DNA of 62,284 nt from Ignavibacteriales bacterium (GTDB lineage: Bacteria > Bacteroidota > Ignavibacteria > UBA10030 > UBA8401): positions 1 through 62,284 of the forward strand of contig JAPLFO010000150.1 in the NCBI GenBank assembly GCA_026390635.1, read 5' to 3'. Shown here in pieces: positions 8,306 to 17,764 of the stretch (the stretch's first letter is position 1; each line of letters starts with the position of its first letter). A program made the position numbers and the translations under genes. The notes beneath the pieces were generated by a model that had not been told where the DNA came from, did no database searches, and worked only from the letters and a program-made list of their open reading frames with translations.

Positions 8306-9389
8306 CTTTTCTGGCACCGACAATGCCAAAATACCGCAACAACGCATCCGCAAGCACCGCACCCCCAAAACGAAACGTATCGATCGTCGGAAGGCCGGTT
8401 TCATTTTCAATTTTCTTCGCGGCAGCCATACTCTCTTCATCCGTCAATCCGATGGAATTGATGCCGATGCCGACGACTTTGGTCGGACGAAAGAGATCGA
8501 TGGCCTCTTCATGAAAGCGAATCAGGCGGCGCAATTCCCGCAGCGGAATTCCGTAGTCATCCCTAACGCGTGTTGGTTGATGACAGAGAATCATGGCATC
8601 CGGCATTGTTCCATGCATCAAACCGAGAGTGACGCTGGAATATCCTTGATGCGTTAGTGCGCCCTGTCCCTCGACAAAAATATAATCATATCCGGCTGCG
8701 TCGGATCGGTCGATTTCCTTTTCAATGCTGCCGGCAATATAGTCGCCAATGACCGAATCGACGCACACGCCCTTGCCCGAAATCATGATGCCGGTCTGTC
8801 CCGTGCCGATGAAATCGCTTCTTAGCTTCCGTGCAAGAAATTCGCGGTGAATGCCAAGCATTGTCGTCATCTTGCCGATGTTACAGTCGCTGCCGACGGC
8901 GAGGATAGTTTTTGCCCTGCGGTTCTTCCAGTTTCCTTTTGACACAACTTCATGATTCGGATCGATCTTTCGCCAGTCGGTGATCGCCGCGCCATGTGCG
9001 CGGGCGAGTTCGGCAAAAGAAGCATCGTCAGAGAGTATCGTATGGAGCCCGTTGAGAATATGAAGCCCGCTTTGAAGCGCCGATGCGATCATGTTTCGCC
9101 AGGACTCCGGCAACCGTCCGCCGGGAGGCGCAATACCGATCAGGAGATGTGTGGGGGAGAAGTGAAGACCTTCCTCCAACGATGCGACGACCGGAATATT
9201 GCCGCCGTAACCAAGAACCTGTTGCGAAGTGGTCCCCGCCTTCGTGCTGTCGATGATCGCCACAACTTCTTCATCAAGATAAGCGATGGCACCGTTCGCC
9301 GTTTTTGAACGCAGCGGACTGAATTTCTCTTCAGCAAGGATAAGAATTCGGCGATGCGATGATGGAGTATGAAAAATATCTGATATCAT
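8298..9389 (-). CDS. DUF1611 family P-loop protein
   Basis: A 363-residue soluble protein. The first ~150 residues form a Rossmann-like domain that includes the segment LLIGIAPPGG. The second domain has a P-loop, GSDCNIGKMTT (166-176), followed by FIGTGQTGI, VDSVIGDY and IFVEGQGAL, all typical of the DUF1611 family. Some members (DgcN) have been linked to D-glutamate catabolism, but no partner genes for that pathway are visible here, so I leave the reaction open. It lies downstream of xerD on the same strand with a 78-bp gap, so a shared transcript with pgpH-xerD is possible. Its 3' end is embedded in a perfect inverted repeat. Confidence 0.8.
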   Translation of the reverse strand: MISDIFHTPSSHRRILILAEEKFSPLRSKTANGAIAYLDEEVVAIIDSTKAGTTSQQVLGYGGNIPVVASLEEGLHFSPTHLLIGIAPPGGRLPESWRNMIASALQSGLHILNGLHTILSDDASFAELARAHGAAITDWRKIDPNHEVVSKGNWKNRRAKTILAVGSDCNIGKMTTMLGIHREFLARKLRSDFIGTGQTGIMISGKGVCVDSVIGDYIAGSIEKEIDRSDAAGYDYIFVEGQGALTHQGYSSVTLGLMHGTMPDAMILCHQPTRVRDDYGIPLRELRRLIRFHEEAIDLFRPTKVVGIGINSIGLTDEESMAAAKKIENETGLPTIDTFRFGGAVLADALLRYFGIVGARKAL

Positions 9390-9467
9390 GTTAGGGATCT
9401 GCTATTGTCGAGGAAGAAGATTTGCCACAGAGAACATTTTGCAAATGTATGTACCGAGGGGATGACT

Positions 9468-10376
9468 TCATCCTCGCGGATGATACTTCTGGTGTTCTGT
9501 TCTAATGAAGTCGCGATCGATATGCGTGTAGAGCTGTGTCGTCGTAATATCGGAATGACCAAGCATTTCCTGCACTGCGCGTAAATCCGCACCTCCCTCG
9601 AGAAGATGTGTGGCGAATGTGTGCCGGAATGTGTGAGGATGTACTTCTTTTTCTATGCCGGATCGTCGTGTATATTCCTTCACTAGATTCCAGATCATTG
9701 CCCGCGTTAATCCTTTGCCGCGCCGGTTGAGAAACAGAATGCCGTTGGTAGCGTGTCCTCTCACCAGCAGGGGACGCAGCCGCTCCTCATAGACCGCAAT
9801 TGCATTCAGCGCCGGAACTCCGATTGGCACCAACCGTTCCTTCGCTCCTTTGCCGAAGACACGTATCAATTGCTCCTCTGCAAGAACCTGATGCTGTTTC
9901 AGCGCAATCAGTTCGGAAACACGGATGCCGGTGGCGTACAGCGTCTCGATAATCGCGCGATCGCGGATAAAGAGATTGGAGTGGTCCGTGCTCGATTTGG
10001 GGCCGATACTGCGGAGGATGAGTTCGACTTCCTCGAATGTCAAAACATCCGGCAGAGATTTGCCGATGGCAGGGAGATTGACGTTCTCCGTCGGATTAGA
10101 TGTCACTTGTCCTTCATTGAGCAGATACTTATGAAGTCCTTTGATGGCAGACAAGTTACGCGCGATGCTCTTGGCCGATAGTCCCACGCCGTGCAGATGG
10201 CGGACATAGGCGGCGATGTGCTGATTGGTGACAGCGGCGATATCATTCACCGAGTGGAGCGAGAGATACACGGTATAGCGTTGAAGATCGCGGCGGTATG
10301 CTTCGATCGAGTTTATCGCCAATCCCTTCTCCAACATCAGGAATTGGAAAAATGATGTGACGTCCTGATCGATCAT
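9468..10376 (-). CDS. xerD: Site-specific tyrosine recombinase XerD
   Basis: Resolves chromosome dimers at the dif site together with XerC, under FtsK control. The 302-residue protein has the N-terminal SAM-like core-binding domain (1-95) and the catalytic domain with all expected residues: R152 (TGIRVSE), K176 (GKGAKE), H248 and R251 (HPHTFRH), H274 (LGH) and the nucleophile Y283 (LYTH). Length and motifs match the housekeeping recombinase rather than a phage integrase, and no mobile-element genes surround it. The ATG overlaps the stop of pgpH by 4 bp (ATGA), so the two are translationally coupled. Confidence 0.92.
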   Translation of the reverse strand: MIDQDVTSFFQFLMLEKGLAINSIEAYRRDLQRYTVYLSLHSVNDIAAVTNQHIAAYVRHLHGVGLSAKSIARNLSAIKGLHKYLLNEGQVTSNPTENVNLPAIGKSLPDVLTFEEVELILRSIGPKSSTDHSNLFIRDRAIIETLYATGIRVSELIALKQHQVLAEEQLIRVFGKGAKERLVPIGVPALNAIAVYEERLRPLLVRGHATNGILFLNRRGKGLTRAMIWNLVKEYTRRSGIEKEVHPHTFRHTFATHLLEGGADLRAVQEMLGHSDITTTQLYTHIDRDFIRTEHQKYHPRG

Positions 10377-12706
10377 CGCAGTTTTTTTCGCGGAGCTCTT
10401 TTTTTCTTCAACGGCGGCGCGGAAGTGGCTTCCGGAGGAATCTCCGCCATATGGACCAATCCCTCAACAGGATCCTGCTCGGGATATTTCAAGCGGGCAT
10501 GAAGAATGCCGGTCAGAATCTTGACAAAACTCGCCTTGATCTTGGAGAGATCGCGCATTGTCAACTCGCATTCATCCAGTTCGCCTTCGAGAAATCGCAC
10601 TTTGATAATTGAATCGATCCGCTCTTCGATTTTCTGCACGGTCGGCTGGTCGATGGAGCGAGTTGATGCTTCCACCGCGTCGGCCAACATGACGATGCCG
10701 GTCTCTTTAGTCTGCGGCCGTGGTCCGGGATAGCGAAAATCATCTTCCAGCAGCGGCTCGCCGCTTCTGTTCTTGCGCAGGGCTTCTTCATAGAAAAAGC
10801 CGATCATTGTTGTTCCGTGATGCATCGGAATAAAATCGATCACCGCCTCGGGAAGACCGTGCGATCGGGCAAGTGCTTCTCCGTCCTTGACATGATCTGA
10901 GACAATTTTTGCGCTGGTCCGTGGATTCAGACGCTCATGGCGGTTGGTGGTGCCCAGCTGATTCTCGACGAACAACGCCGGCTTGACGATCTTGCCGACA
11001 TCGTGGTAGTAGGCGCCGATGCGCGCGAGAATTGCATTTGCACCGATTGCTTCTGCCCCGGCTTCCGCCAGGTTGCCGAGATTGACGCTGTGGTGAAATG
11101 TGCCGGGTGCTTTTTGCGACAATTCGTTCAGCAGCGGCCGATTGAAATCAGAAAGCTCCAGGAGCGTCAAGTCGGTCGTAACGTGAAACAAAAGAAAAAA
11201 AAAAATCAACAGACCGTAGGTCAGCACCGGAGAGAAAACAGCATTGATTGATGCAAAGAGCATTTGGTAGAGGATCGCCTCGGGATGTTCATACCGCTCG
11301 AGCGAGAGCGCGAGAATTGCTGCTGCATATCCGAGAAACACGAAAACGATCGACCGGAAAATCTGTGTCCGATGTTTGATGTCGCGAACCGTATAGACTG
11401 CCAATGAGCCGGCCAGCAGCGATTGCAACGCAACGGTATAGTCGTTGCTTCGAATGCCTGCGACCATGAATGCCGCAGCAACGGTTCCATAAAAGGCGAT
11501 GCGCGAATCGAAAATGATCGCGAGCAGCATAGATGCCGCCGGCACCAGCATCAGAAACTCGACCGGAGCATCGATATTGAAAAGGGTTGTCAGATATGCC
11601 ATCACCGCAACCAGCAGCATTATCAAAGCAATAAGAAGAATGGTTGCGTTGTTGTGAAAGAGCCGTTTGCGAAAGAGGAAAAGGTAAATGCCGAAGAGCG
11701 AAAACACTGCGATAATGTGCAGAAACTTGCCGACAAACGTCGTCAAGGTATTGATATCGGCGCCGCGTTCTGCCTGGGTTTTCCGGAGCGAGTCGAGCTT
11801 GCGTTTGATCTCCTCCGAGATCCGCTCGTGCCGCGCAATGATCCGCTCATTTTCCTGTACCACGCCCAGAGTGCGGGGAACCTGATCCATCGCAACGCCG
11901 ATTTCTTTTTCTGTTTGTTCCTTTTGAAAGATGATATTGGGGGCGACGAACGATAGGACGATTTTTGATGCAGCGGTGAGCGTGTCATTGTCTTTCCGGT
12001 ACCCTCCGAGGAATGTCTGCTGCACTTTCAGCCCGAGCTCATTCTGATCATAAAATGCCGATACCGGAAGAATCTGCTCGGTCGTTTTCTTTCGCAGTGC
12101 AAGCTTTGTCTGGGGGCCGAAGAAATCCTTTCGCTGATCAAGCAATCCCTGAACATAAAGTTCGTTCAAGACGAGGAGGACGTCGCGCCGCAGGCGCCGA
12201 AGTGAGAGACGCGTCTGTGATCCGGAGAGATCTGCCTGCCGGAGCGCTCCAATCGTTCTCCATTCTCCTTCTGTGAAAGCCACAGGCAGGAGCTTGGTCG
12301 TAGCCACAAATCCCGCCTCCGAGGCGCTATTCTGTTGACGGTGCCGTGCTGCCACATACGCGTCCGCAGCAGTTTCCAGATCTCCAAAAAAATGCTGAAC
12401 TGAATCGAGCGATCGCTTGGCGATGGATGGATCTTCTGCGAAAACCCGGAAAACGGCTGCCGCTGCTCCCGTCCGCTCCCGTTGGTACGATCGATCGTCT
12501 TTGTATATCGGGAAAGAAAAAGGTGCGAACAAATCCCTTTCAGTCCATACAACGCCGATACGGTAGTTCGATTCAATCGATTCACCGCTGGGGAACATAG
12601 TCGCGACAAGCAGGGCGAATACAATCAGAATGCCCCATTTGAAAGGGAGATTGTCTTTTTCACCCAGTGTGCGTATGGCGTTTTCTACGGTCTGAAGAAT
12701 GCTCAT
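10373..12706 (-). CDS. pgpH: 7TM-HD family cyclic-di-AMP phosphodiesterase PgpH-like
   Basis: A 777-residue membrane protein. It has an N-terminal transmembrane helix (about 25-45), a large extracytoplasmic 7TMR-HDED sensor region, a block of about seven hydrophobic helices, then a cytoplasmic HD domain with GTFHHSVNL and GAYYHDVGK and the later MHHGT and MLADAVEAS metal-site motifs. Members of this family hydrolyse cyclic di-AMP. I chose the ATG at 12706. A TTG twelve codons upstream (12742) would also keep frame but adds an unlikely stretch. The C-terminus is basic (KKKRAPRKKLR). It overlaps xerD by 4 bp and is divergent from rlmD. Confidence 0.88.
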   Translation of the reverse strand: MSILQTVENAIRTLGEKDNLPFKWGILIVFALLVATMFPSGESIESNYRIGVVWTERDLFAPFSFPIYKDDRSYQRERTGAAAAVFRVFAEDPSIAKRSLDSVQHFFGDLETAADAYVAARHRQQNSASEAGFVATTKLLPVAFTEGEWRTIGALRQADLSGSQTRLSLRRLRRDVLLVLNELYVQGLLDQRKDFFGPQTKLALRKKTTEQILPVSAFYDQNELGLKVQQTFLGGYRKDNDTLTAASKIVLSFVAPNIIFQKEQTEKEIGVAMDQVPRTLGVVQENERIIARHERISEEIKRKLDSLRKTQAERGADINTLTTFVGKFLHIIAVFSLFGIYLFLFRKRLFHNNATILLIALIMLLVAVMAYLTTLFNIDAPVEFLMLVPAASMLLAIIFDSRIAFYGTVAAAFMVAGIRSNDYTVALQSLLAGSLAVYTVRDIKHRTQIFRSIVFVFLGYAAAILALSLERYEHPEAILYQMLFASINAVFSPVLTYGLLIFFFLLFHVTTDLTLLELSDFNRPLLNELSQKAPGTFHHSVNLGNLAEAGAEAIGANAILARIGAYYHDVGKIVKPALFVENQLGTTNRHERLNPRTSAKIVSDHVKDGEALARSHGLPEAVIDFIPMHHGTTMIGFFYEEALRKNRSGEPLLEDDFRYPGPRPQTKETGIVMLADAVEASTRSIDQPTVQKIEERIDSIIKVRFLEGELDECELTMRDLSKIKASFVKILTGILHARLKYPEQDPVEGLVHMAEIPPEATSAPPLKKKRAPRKKLR

Positions 12707-12744
12707 GTGGCAAAATATGCGCAGAAAATGGAGGAGAATCAAGG

Positions 12745-12773
12745 TTGCCTCGTGCCGCTTATTTGGCTACTTT
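12745..12773 (+). promoter_or_regulatory. Putative rlmD promoter
   Basis: TTGCCT, a 17-bp spacer and TACTTT. The leader contains a short hairpin, CCTCCG...CGGAGG (about 12780-12799), just before the ribosome-binding region. Confidence 0.45.
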
Positions 12774-12825
12774 ATTACGCCTCCGTCTTTGCCGGAGGTC
12801 GAAAATGTAAATATTCGAAAGAGGA

Positions 12826-14244
12826 ATGTCGATGGTTCAGCGTGGAGATCTGTTGGATGTCCTGGTGGAAACAACGGGGCTGGAAGGAAAGAGTATTGCC
12901 CGCTATGAGGGAATGGTCTTCTTTGTCGAAGGAGCCGTGCCGGGTGACCGGCTCAAAGTGCAAGTTCTTCGGACAAAGAAGAAACATGCAGAAGCCAAAA
13001 TTGTCGAAATACTTGCCCCATCCTCCCGCCGGACTGTGCCGAAATGCAGCCATTTTGGAGTCTGCGGTGGATGTTCGTGGCAGCATGCAGAGTATTCACT
13101 TCAATGTGAGCAGAAGGAAAATCATGTCCGTGAAGCGCTTGAGCACATCGGCGGGATTCACGGTGTGCCCATCCTGCCGATACTGACAGTGGAAAATCCA
13201 TTTTTCTATCGGAACAAATTGGAATTCTCATTCGGTGACAAGCGTTGGCTGACATATGAGGAAGCAGAGCGGGGCGTTGATGCGACGGTTCCCCTGGCGC
13301 TTGGTTTTCATGCGCCGCAGCGATATGACAAGATCATTTCGATCGATCAGTGCCACCTTCAGTCGGAGGTGAGCAACCGGATTCTCTCTTTCATTCGCGC
13401 CTATGCTCTTGCTAACAATCTCCCGCCGTATTCTCTCGATGCCGAAACAGGCTATCTCCGGAATCTCGTTGTCCGTGAAGGTAAGAATACCGGCGATAGT
13501 ATGGTAAATATCGTGACATTCGATGATCGTCCGGATGTGATGAGAAATCTTACTGCTGCATTGCTCGCAGAAATCCCGGACACTACCACCGTCATCAACA
13601 ACGTCAACACCCGGAAGTCAAATATCGCGGTCGGCGATTTCGAGAAGATCTATCACGGGGATGGAACAATCCGTGATATGATCGGCAACCGAACCTTTCA
13701 TATTTCTGCCAATTCTTTCTTTCAGACCAACACACGTCAGGCGGAACGATTGTACCAAGTGACAAAAGAATTTGCAGCGATAACGCCGGATGATCTTGTG
13801 TACGATTTGTACTGTGGCACCGGCACAATTTCCATCTTTATCGCAGACTCGGTGCGGAAGGTAATCGGCATCGACATCGTAGAGAGCTCCATCGCAAATG
13901 CGAAGGCGAATGCCGCGTTGAATAATTGCTTGAACTGTGAATTCATTGCCGGCGATTTAAAGGATCTTCTCACCAAAGACAGGGGATGGATGAACAGCAA
14001 CTATCCTCCCGATGCGCTCATCATTGATCCGCCCCGCAGCGGCATGCATCCCAAAGCGATTGAAGAACTGGGACGTATGAAAATCGCGCGCATCGTCTAT
14101 GTCAGTTGTAATCCCGCGACACTCGCACGGGATGCAAAGATGCTGCTGCCATTTGGTTATCAAATCGAAAAAGTACAGCCGGTTGATATGTTCCCGCATA
14201 CCAACCACGTTGAAAGTGTCGCCCAACTGCGATTGATTAGCTAA
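12826..14244 (+). CDS. rlmD: 23S rRNA (uracil-5-)-methyltransferase RlmD/TrmA family
   Basis: Methylates C5 of a uridine in 23S rRNA (or tRNA) using S-adenosylmethionine. The 472 residues show an N-terminal TRAM domain (to ~65), an iron-sulfur ligand set C74, C80, C83 and C176, the SAM site DLYCGTGTIS, the IDPPRSG motif and the catalytic cysteine in VSCNPATLARD. The four cysteines match the RumA/RlmD type. Whether the target is 23S rRNA position 1939, 747 or tRNA position 54 cannot be decided from sequence. Two start codons compete: ATG 12826, and ATG 12832, which sits 7 nt after GAGG and may be the better one. Confidence 0.9.
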   Translation: MSMVQRGDLLDVLVETTGLEGKSIARYEGMVFFVEGAVPGDRLKVQVLRTKKKHAEAKIVEILAPSSRRTVPKCSHFGVCGGCSWQHAEYSLQCEQKENHVREALEHIGGIHGVPILPILTVENPFFYRNKLEFSFGDKRWLTYEEAERGVDATVPLALGFHAPQRYDKIISIDQCHLQSEVSNRILSFIRAYALANNLPPYSLDAETGYLRNLVVREGKNTGDSMVNIVTFDDRPDVMRNLTAALLAEIPDTTTVINNVNTRKSNIAVGDFEKIYHGDGTIRDMIGNRTFHISANSFFQTNTRQAERLYQVTKEFAAITPDDLVYDLYCGTGTISIFIADSVRKVIGIDIVESSIANAKANAALNNCLNCEFIAGDLKDLLTKDRGWMNSNYPPDALIIDPPRSGMHPKAIEELGRMKIARIVYVSCNPATLARDAKMLLPFGYQIEKVQPVDMFPHTNHVESVAQLRLIS

Positions 14245-14344
14245 ACGGTGACCGAGCGTGGCTCGACTTTGCTCGCCATGACGGCCGAGGTGTCGTCATC
14301 TCGACAACCGAGTTGTCCCATGGTATTTGAAAACCTTCTATAAG

Positions 14345-14482
14345 TGTGGTCGAAAGCCTGTCATCCGCCACAAAGGCTCCAAGACACAAAAAAAGAATTT
14401 GAAGAACATCATCTTGGTGCCTTGGAGCCTTTTGCAGAGCATCCTTCGGAGTGGCAGGAGCGTTCGACCAGATTTCTATTGT
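14345..14482. repeat. Dispersed palindromic element, copy 2
   Basis: Arms GCCACAAAGGCTCCAAG (from about 14367) and CTTGGTGCCTTGGAGCC (from about 14412) are nearly complementary. The flanks GTGGTCGAA and TTCGACCAGATTTCTA match those of copies 1 and 3. The element lies between the convergent rlmD and hydrolase genes. The preceding ~100 bp (14245-14340) are also rich in small palindromes and hold no gene. Confidence 0.7.
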
Positions 14483-14491
14483 GAAGTTGAA

Positions 14492-15406
14492 TCAGAAACG
14501 CGGCAGGTTCTTTTGATAGAAAGAAATGACGGTCTCTTCGTACATCGCGCCGGCGATCCGATGAATGTCCGTGTGATTTGCCCCTTCAACAAGGTAGAGT
14601 TCCTTGGGTTCACGGGCTGCGGCAAAGAGCGCTTCGCTGTATTGGTATTTGATGAACGTGTCGGCAGTTCCGTGGATGAAAAGAATAGGCCGTTGAATGG
14701 CTGCCAGCGCTTTGAGCGGTGATACGTCGTGATGACGGAAATGTGCAAGTTGTTCGGATCGCTTCATGACGATATTACGCATGTAATGCCAGGGCATCCG
14801 GATGAGGCGCTTCTGGTAGTCGACCGTAATTGTCCGCAGGTTCGTAAAACATCCTTCCGCAACGATCGCTTCAATGCGCGGCTCGATCGCCGCCGCCTGT
14901 ACGGCGACAGCCGCTCCCATCGAGGTGCCGAATACTCCGATATGCCGAACGTCCCACGCTGCGTGTTGCAGCAGACAGTCAATGGCTTTGGGGACATCAT
15001 GTTTTTCATGATAGCCGTACGTACAATAGCGTCCTTCACTTCGGCCATGTGCACGGGAATCATAGAGAAAAACATTATAGCCGTGCCGGTGAAATACGCG
15101 CGCAAGCGGCAATCCGCTGATCTTGTTGTCTCCCACTCCGTGCAGAAAGAGTATGCTGCCGGTTGCCGGTAATGCGGCCGGAAGAAACCACGCATGCAGT
15201 TGTGATCCATCCGTGCCGCTGAACCAGAGCTCTTCAAAAGGCAGTCCGAGATCCTCCGGCGAACAGGGCTCGCCCCGCATCTGATACCATTCCTCATTCC
15301 GGCGGCGGGGATTCAAAAGCATCACGGGACCGATCACGAAGACAAGGAGTGTGGCGGTCAACGCCACAAGGAAGAATGCGAGAACGAGAACGGCGAAAAC
15401 CGTCAT
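14492..15406 (-). CDS. Alpha/beta hydrolase, membrane-anchored
   Basis: A 304-residue protein with one N-terminal hydrophobic helix (about 3-28), probably anchoring it to the membrane, followed by an alpha/beta hydrolase fold. The oxyanion/entry loop is LFLHGVGDN, the nucleophile elbow GTSMGAA, the acid HGTADTF and the histidine GANHTDI, so the catalytic triad is complete. It resembles the YqkD/BAAT-like peptidase-or-esterase group; the substrate is unknown. Its ATG overlaps the stop of the upstream aminotransferase gene by 4 bp (ATGA), indicating a two-gene operon. Confidence 0.85.
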   Translation of the reverse strand: MTVFAVLVLAFFLVALTATLLVFVIGPVMLLNPRRRNEEWYQMRGEPCSPEDLGLPFEELWFSGTDGSQLHAWFLPAALPATGSILFLHGVGDNKISGLPLARVFHRHGYNVFLYDSRAHGRSEGRYCTYGYHEKHDVPKAIDCLLQHAAWDVRHIGVFGTSMGAAVAVQAAAIEPRIEAIVAEGCFTNLRTITVDYQKRLIRMPWHYMRNIVMKRSEQLAHFRHHDVSPLKALAAIQRPILFIHGTADTFIKYQYSEALFAAAREPKELYLVEGANHTDIHRIAGAMYEETVISFYQKNLPRF

Positions 15407-16557
15407 GGCCGTTTACTCCCGATCGCGCTCAGAAGGGCGTCGTGAAATTTCTCGATATCCTCCAGCGATGAGTAGAAATGGGGAGCCACCCGCAGCATGT
15501 CCTCGCGCAGCGACACAATGACTTTCTGCTGCGACAGCTCCCTGAAAATCCTTTCGGAGTCGTTGGCCGTAAAAGTGACAATCCCAGCCCGATGGCTGCG
15601 ATCGCGCGGCGTGATGAGCGTCAGACCGATGGCGTCGCCGATCTCGACCAACCGGTCTGTCAACGTGAAAAGATGCGCGCGAATATTCTCGATGCCGACA
15701 TCCAACAGCGTTGATGTCGATGCATGAAGGGCGGTAATGCCGAGATAATTCTGAGTTCCATTTTCAAACCGGCGGGCGGATGAATCCGGATCGATGCGGT
15801 AGTGAAAGAAGTCGGAAAAAAAATCTTTGTTGCTTGTCCACCCCATGAATGGCTGCTGCAATTGATCCTGCAGCTCCTTTGTCAGAAAAATGAATCCAAG
15901 TCCGAGGCAGCCCATCAGCCACTTGGTCCCGCCGCAGGAAAGAAAATCGATATTCATCGCCTTCACATCAAGAGGCGCCGCACCCAATCCTTGAATGGCG
16001 TCCACACTGAAAATGATACCGCGTTGTTTACAAATATCGCCGATCGCATACAGATCCGGTTTGTAGCCAGAAAGAAACTGAACAAAACTGAGCGAGAGGA
16101 TGCGTGTCCGCGGCGTCAGCATCCGTTCCACATCGGTGGGTATGACAGCGCCGTTGTCTGTCTTGATAAAATCAATTTCCACGCCGAGACGCCGGAGATT
16201 CAGAAACGGAACCACATTGGAAGGGAATTCACTGTCGTTGAGCAGAATACGGTCGCCGCTTTTCCAGGTCAATCCTTCCGCGAGAATATTCAAACCGTCC
16301 GACGTGTTCATCACGAAGCCGATTCTGTCAACACTGCTGTTGATCAATGTTCCCAGATTGGTCTTGGTCTGCAGCACTGTTTGCAGTAACGGAACGAACA
16401 TATCGATCGGTCCCATTGTGCGCCCCGCCAGATATCGCGCCAATGCGTCATTCACTCTGGTGGACAATGGACTCGTCGCCGCATGATTGAGCCACACGGT
16501 ACCGGTTGCCAGATGGGGAAACCAGGAACGGTAGAGGGGAAGGTTGTATTGATTCAT
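15403..16557 (-). CDS. Class V aminotransferase/cysteine desulfurase-like PLP enzyme
   Basis: A 384-residue PLP-dependent enzyme. WLNHAATSPLS near the start, FVMNTSDGLN, VDAIQGLGA and the PLP lysine in CGGTKWLMG mark the class V fold, closest in style to the isopenicillin-epimerase/CsdA group. The reaction is not predictable. I place the start at the ATG at 16557. A longer frame begins at 16650, but a good minus-strand promoter (-10 at 16585-16590) lies inside that extension, so the extra 31 codons would be upstream of transcription. It is translationally coupled to the hydrolase gene and divergent from the glycosyltransferase. Confidence 0.85.
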   Translation of the reverse strand: MNQYNLPLYRSWFPHLATGTVWLNHAATSPLSTRVNDALARYLAGRTMGPIDMFVPLLQTVLQTKTNLGTLINSSVDRIGFVMNTSDGLNILAEGLTWKSGDRILLNDSEFPSNVVPFLNLRRLGVEIDFIKTDNGAVIPTDVERMLTPRTRILSLSFVQFLSGYKPDLYAIGDICKQRGIIFSVDAIQGLGAAPLDVKAMNIDFLSCGGTKWLMGCLGLGFIFLTKELQDQLQQPFMGWTSNKDFFSDFFHYRIDPDSSARRFENGTQNYLGITALHASTSTLLDVGIENIRAHLFTLTDRLVEIGDAIGLTLITPRDRSHRAGIVTFTANDSERIFRELSQQKVIVSLREDMLRVAPHFYSSLEDIEKFHDALLSAIGSKRP

Positions 16558-16584
16558 GAAGGCTTCGCTATGATGATTCAATTT

Positions 16585-16613
16585 AATATACAGACCGGTG
16601 CCGAGGGATGCAA
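16585..16613 (-). promoter_or_regulatory. Putative promoter of the aminotransferase-hydrolase operon
   Basis: Read on the minus strand: TTGCAT, a 17-bp spacer and TATATT. The predicted start near 16578 gives a ~20-nt leader and decides the gene start at 16557. Confidence 0.6.
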
Positions 16614-16615
16614 GT

Positions 16616-16643
16616 TTGATTCCGCTCTCCTTCTTTGTATATT
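16616..16643 (+). promoter_or_regulatory. Putative leaderless promoter of the glycosyltransferase gene
   Basis: TTGATT, a 16-bp spacer (17 bp if TTTGAT is used) and TATATT. The -10 box ends at 16643, only 5 bp before the ATG at 16649, so transcription should start at or next to the start codon. No Shine-Dalgarno sequence precedes the ATG. Confidence 0.55.
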
Positions 16644-16648
16644 TCTTC

Positions 16649-17764
16649 ATGAGAATCGCGCTCGTTCATGACTGGCTCACCGGGATGCGCGGCGGAGAAA
16701 AATGTCTCGAAGTGCTTTGTGAGATGTTTCCCGATGCACCGATCTACACGCTGTTTCATATCGCCGGCAGCATGTCGCCGCTGCTGGAGTCGAAGGAAAT
16801 TCACACATCCTATCTCCAGCATTTTCCGATGTTGAAACAGAAATACCGCTCGTACCTTCCGCTGTTTCCATCTGCCATCGAATCTTTAGATCTTTCCGGG
16901 TACGATGTGATCATCTCCACCAGTCACTGCGTCGCGAAGGGTGTCCGCGTGCCGCAGGGTGCGCTGCATATTTCCTATGTACACACGCCGATGAGATATG
17001 TGTGGGAAATGTATGACGAATATTTCGGGAAAGGACGTGCGGGAATTGCAGCGCGTTTGGCGATGGCCGTGTTAGCTCCCTTGTTGCGGCGATGGGATCT
17101 GAAGACGGCAGGACGCGTCCATCACTATATCGCCAATTCGGAAAATGTGCGGAACAGAATCCTGCGACTCTATAAGCGTGATGCGAAAGTCATATGTCCA
17201 CCGGTGGATACCGGCCTTTTCCGGCTGTCCGGGGCTGACGATGGTTTCTATTTGCTGGTAAGTGCGTTGGTTCCGTACAAACGGGTCGATCTTGCCGTGG
17301 AAGCGTTCAACCGAAGCGGCGGGAGGCTGCTGATTGTGGGAAAGGGGCCCGAGGATCAGAAACTCCGTACATTGGCGAAGCCGAATATTGAATTTCTCGG
17401 ATGGCGCAGCGATCAGGAATTGTCCGATCTCTACGGTCGCTGCCGGGCACTGATTTTTCCGGGCGAGGAAGACTTTGGCATTGTTCCGCTTGAAGCGATG
17501 GCAAGCGGAAAACCGGTCGTTGCATTTGCAAAAGGCGGCGCATTGGAAACGGTAGTCGAAGGAGTCACCGGATCGTTCTTCCATCAACAGACGACAGAAG
17601 CATGTCTGGAGAGTGTGGGGGCTCTCAGCAGAATGCGATTGAATCCTGAGAAGATACGCGCACATGCGCTGCAATTCCGTCGTGAAGTGTACAGGGATAG
17701 AATGCGCACCTCCATCGAGGCGGCGGTACTCGCACATTTTGGAACGGCATTGACCTATAAATAG
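16649..17764 (+). CDS. Glycosyltransferase family 4 (GT-B)
   Basis: A 371-residue cytoplasmic GT-B enzyme, probably transferring a sugar in LPS or polysaccharide synthesis. The N-terminal domain starts MRIALVHDW and has MRGGEKCLE; HTPMRY and YIANSENVR are typical family 4 segments. The C-terminal nucleotide-sugar domain has SALVPYKRVD, LLIVGKGPE, FLGWRSDQEL and the E-x7-E motif in GEEDFGIVPLEAM. The frame extends 17 codons further upstream, but the ATG at 16649 fits family N-termini and the promoter position. It stands alone, divergent from the aminotransferase, and is followed by a long gene-free stretch. Confidence 0.9.
   Translation: MRIALVHDWLTGMRGGEKCLEVLCEMFPDAPIYTLFHIAGSMSPLLESKEIHTSYLQHFPMLKQKYRSYLPLFPSAIESLDLSGYDVIISTSHCVAKGVRVPQGALHISYVHTPMRYVWEMYDEYFGKGRAGIAARLAMAVLAPLLRRWDLKTAGRVHHYIANSENVRNRILRLYKRDAKVICPPVDTGLFRLSGADDGFYLLVSALVPYKRVDLAVEAFNRSGGRLLIVGKGPEDQKLRTLAKPNIEFLGWRSDQELSDLYGRCRALIFPGEEDFGIVPLEAMASGKPVVAFAKGGALETVVEGVTGSFFHQQTTEACLESVGALSRMRLNPEKIRAHALQFRREVYRDRMRTSIEAAVLAHFGTALTYK

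Noticed and set aside
9468-10376. xerD as integrase of a mobile element
   Set aside because: It has housekeeping XerD length and motifs, is coupled to pgpH, and no att-like repeats or cargo genes surround it.
16558-16650. 31-codon N-terminal extension of the aminotransferase
   Set aside because: A good minus-strand promoter lies within it and the family N-terminus begins at the 16557 start.
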